Shown here one piece after another: positions 6,353 to 6,821 of a DNA stretch of 6,821 nt. Location: positions 1 through 6,821 of the forward strand of contig JAFAAS010000003.1 in NCBI GenBank assembly GCA_023426435.1. The letters are read 5' to 3'. Within the stretch, counting starts at the first letter, position 1. Each line of letters opens with the position of its first letter. Made by a program: the position numbers and the translations under genes. Under the pieces are notes generated by a model. It was not told where the DNA came from and ran no database searches. It saw only the letters and a list, made by a program, of their open reading frames with translations. The DNA is from Verrucomicrobiota bacterium (lineage in GTDB: Bacteria; Verrucomicrobiota; Verrucomicrobiia; Opitutales; Opitutaceae).

Positions 6353-6382
6353 CTTCGTGTCCCTTCGTGTCCATTCGTGGTT
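6353..6382. repeat. Orphan repeat arm E
   Basis: This 30-base segment matches the right arm of repeat C (6200-6229) at 27 of 30 positions in the same orientation but has no left arm of its own next to it. It ends 15 bases before the ATG of the DUF721 gene, and its GTG at 6377 would be a false upstream start for that gene. It may be a remnant of a decayed or recombined inverted repeat, or the outer arm of a nested structure with 6149-6178. Confidence 0.7.
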
Positions 6383-6397
6383 GATCAGATCCCTCCG

Positions 6398-6793
6398 ATG
6401 CCCGAAGAGCCGCCACCACCGCCCAAACTCAGCAAACTCGCCGAAGAGCTCATCGGCGATCTGCGCGGCGGCATCGACTCCGGAGAACCCCGCCGCTCCG
6501 TCAAACGTCCGACCCAGGACCTCGCCGCCGTCCTCGATCAACTTCTCCAAAAACACCAGATCGGCCGCTCCTCTCCCGAACAAACGATCCGCGATCACTG
6601 GCCGCAAATCGTCGGCAACGCCAACGCCACCTTCTCCCACGCCGCCACCATCGAGCGCAACCGCCTCACCGTCCTCGCCAGCCACGCCGTCGTCCGCAAC
6701 GAGCTCTTCCACCACCGTGCCGAAATCGTCGCCCGCATCCGCCAACTCCCCGGCTGCGAACACGTCAAATCCCTCAACCTCCGCGCCGGGTAG
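6398..6793 (+). CDS. DUF721 / DciA-like small protein
   Basis: This 131-residue soluble protein has a Pro-rich start (MPEEPPPPPK), a helical region with LAAVLDQLLQKH (42-53), and a core from about 67 to 114: HWPQIVGNANATFSHA, RNRLTVLASHAVVRNEL (88-103) and FHHRAEIVARI. The pattern W..IVG, then a strand ending in L.V, then S...RNEL and a closing helix is characteristic of the DUF721 family. Members include DciA, a loader or partner of the replicative helicase DnaB in bacteria lacking DnaC. I chose the ATG at 6398 over an in-frame GTG at 6377 because the latter lies in a repeat arm. No Shine-Dalgarno sequence is seen. The stop is TAG at 6791. The helicase role is inferred from the family; KH-domain-like RNA or DNA binding without helicase loading is an alternative. 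Confidence 0.8.
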   Translation: MPEEPPPPPKLSKLAEELIGDLRGGIDSGEPRRSVKRPTQDLAAVLDQLLQKHQIGRSSPEQTIRDHWPQIVGNANATFSHAATIERNRLTVLASHAVVRNELFHHRAEIVARIRQLPGCEHVKSLNLRAG

Positions 6794-6800
6794 CGGCCCG

Positions 6801-6812
6801 CCCCCCCCCCCC
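6801..6812 (+). repeat. Run of 12 C
   Basis: Twelve consecutive C bases lie 7 bases after the DUF721 stop, inside a C-rich stretch with almost no other base from 6796 to 6816. Such runs are prone to slippage in the cell and to length errors in sequencing. It lies outside any visible reading frame, so its length would not switch the DUF721 protein. A role for a gene starting just beyond the window cannot be judged. Confidence 0.9.
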
Positions 6813-6821
6813 GCCCTTGAA

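Noticed and set aside
6149..6382. CRISPR array
   Set aside because: Repeats are in inverted pairs with internal 10-base units, there are no regularly sized unique spacers, and no cas genes are present.

Overview
The window is GC-rich chromosomal DNA with tightly packed genes. The intergenic repeats (imperfect inverted repeats built from units such as CACGGATGAA or CACGAAGGGA, read in translation as NHEWTR/DTK-like nonsense) and the strongly C-ending codons remind me of Verrucomicrobia, especially Opitutaceae. That assignment rests on recollection of such genomes and is not proven here.

Layout from left to right. Bases 1-69 hold the first 23 codons of a leftward gene starting with a membrane segment. 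A 216-base divergent gap follows and contains an inverted repeat. Then come oppB (286-1203) and oppC (1303-2208), the two membrane subunits of an oligopeptide ABC importer, separated by a second inverted repeat that begins one base after the oppB stop. After 48 bases a family-2 glycosyltransferase follows (2257-3333); its GTG start is the first base of the 3' arm of a stem-loop. A second, unrelated-looking family-2 glycosyltransferase (3299-4279, minus strand, rhamnosyltransferase-like) converges on it with a 35-base tail overlap. A 110-base divergent gap with no recognisable promoter leads to an MsbA-type ABC exporter (4390-6135). Bases 6136-6397 are a repeat cluster of two complete inverted repeats and one orphan arm. 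The window closes with a DUF721/DciA-like gene (6398-6793) and a run of 12 C.

Functionally there are three themes. The first is peptide uptake (OppBC, without OppA, OppD or OppF in view). The second is surface-glycan work: two glycosyltransferases beside a full-length lipid/glycolipid-type exporter, consistent with assembly and flipping of a lipid-linked sugar. The third is a probable replication-associated small protein. Nothing in the window proves that these form one system.

The genes themselves are ordinary. The parts most worth a second look are the repeat family (three-unit arms with 8- or 10-base periods, inverted, one set in every plus-strand gap of 99 bases or more), the stem-loop over the glycosyltransferase start, the absence of Shine-Dalgarno sequences before all five plus-strand genes, and a C-over-G skew that holds whichever strand is coding.
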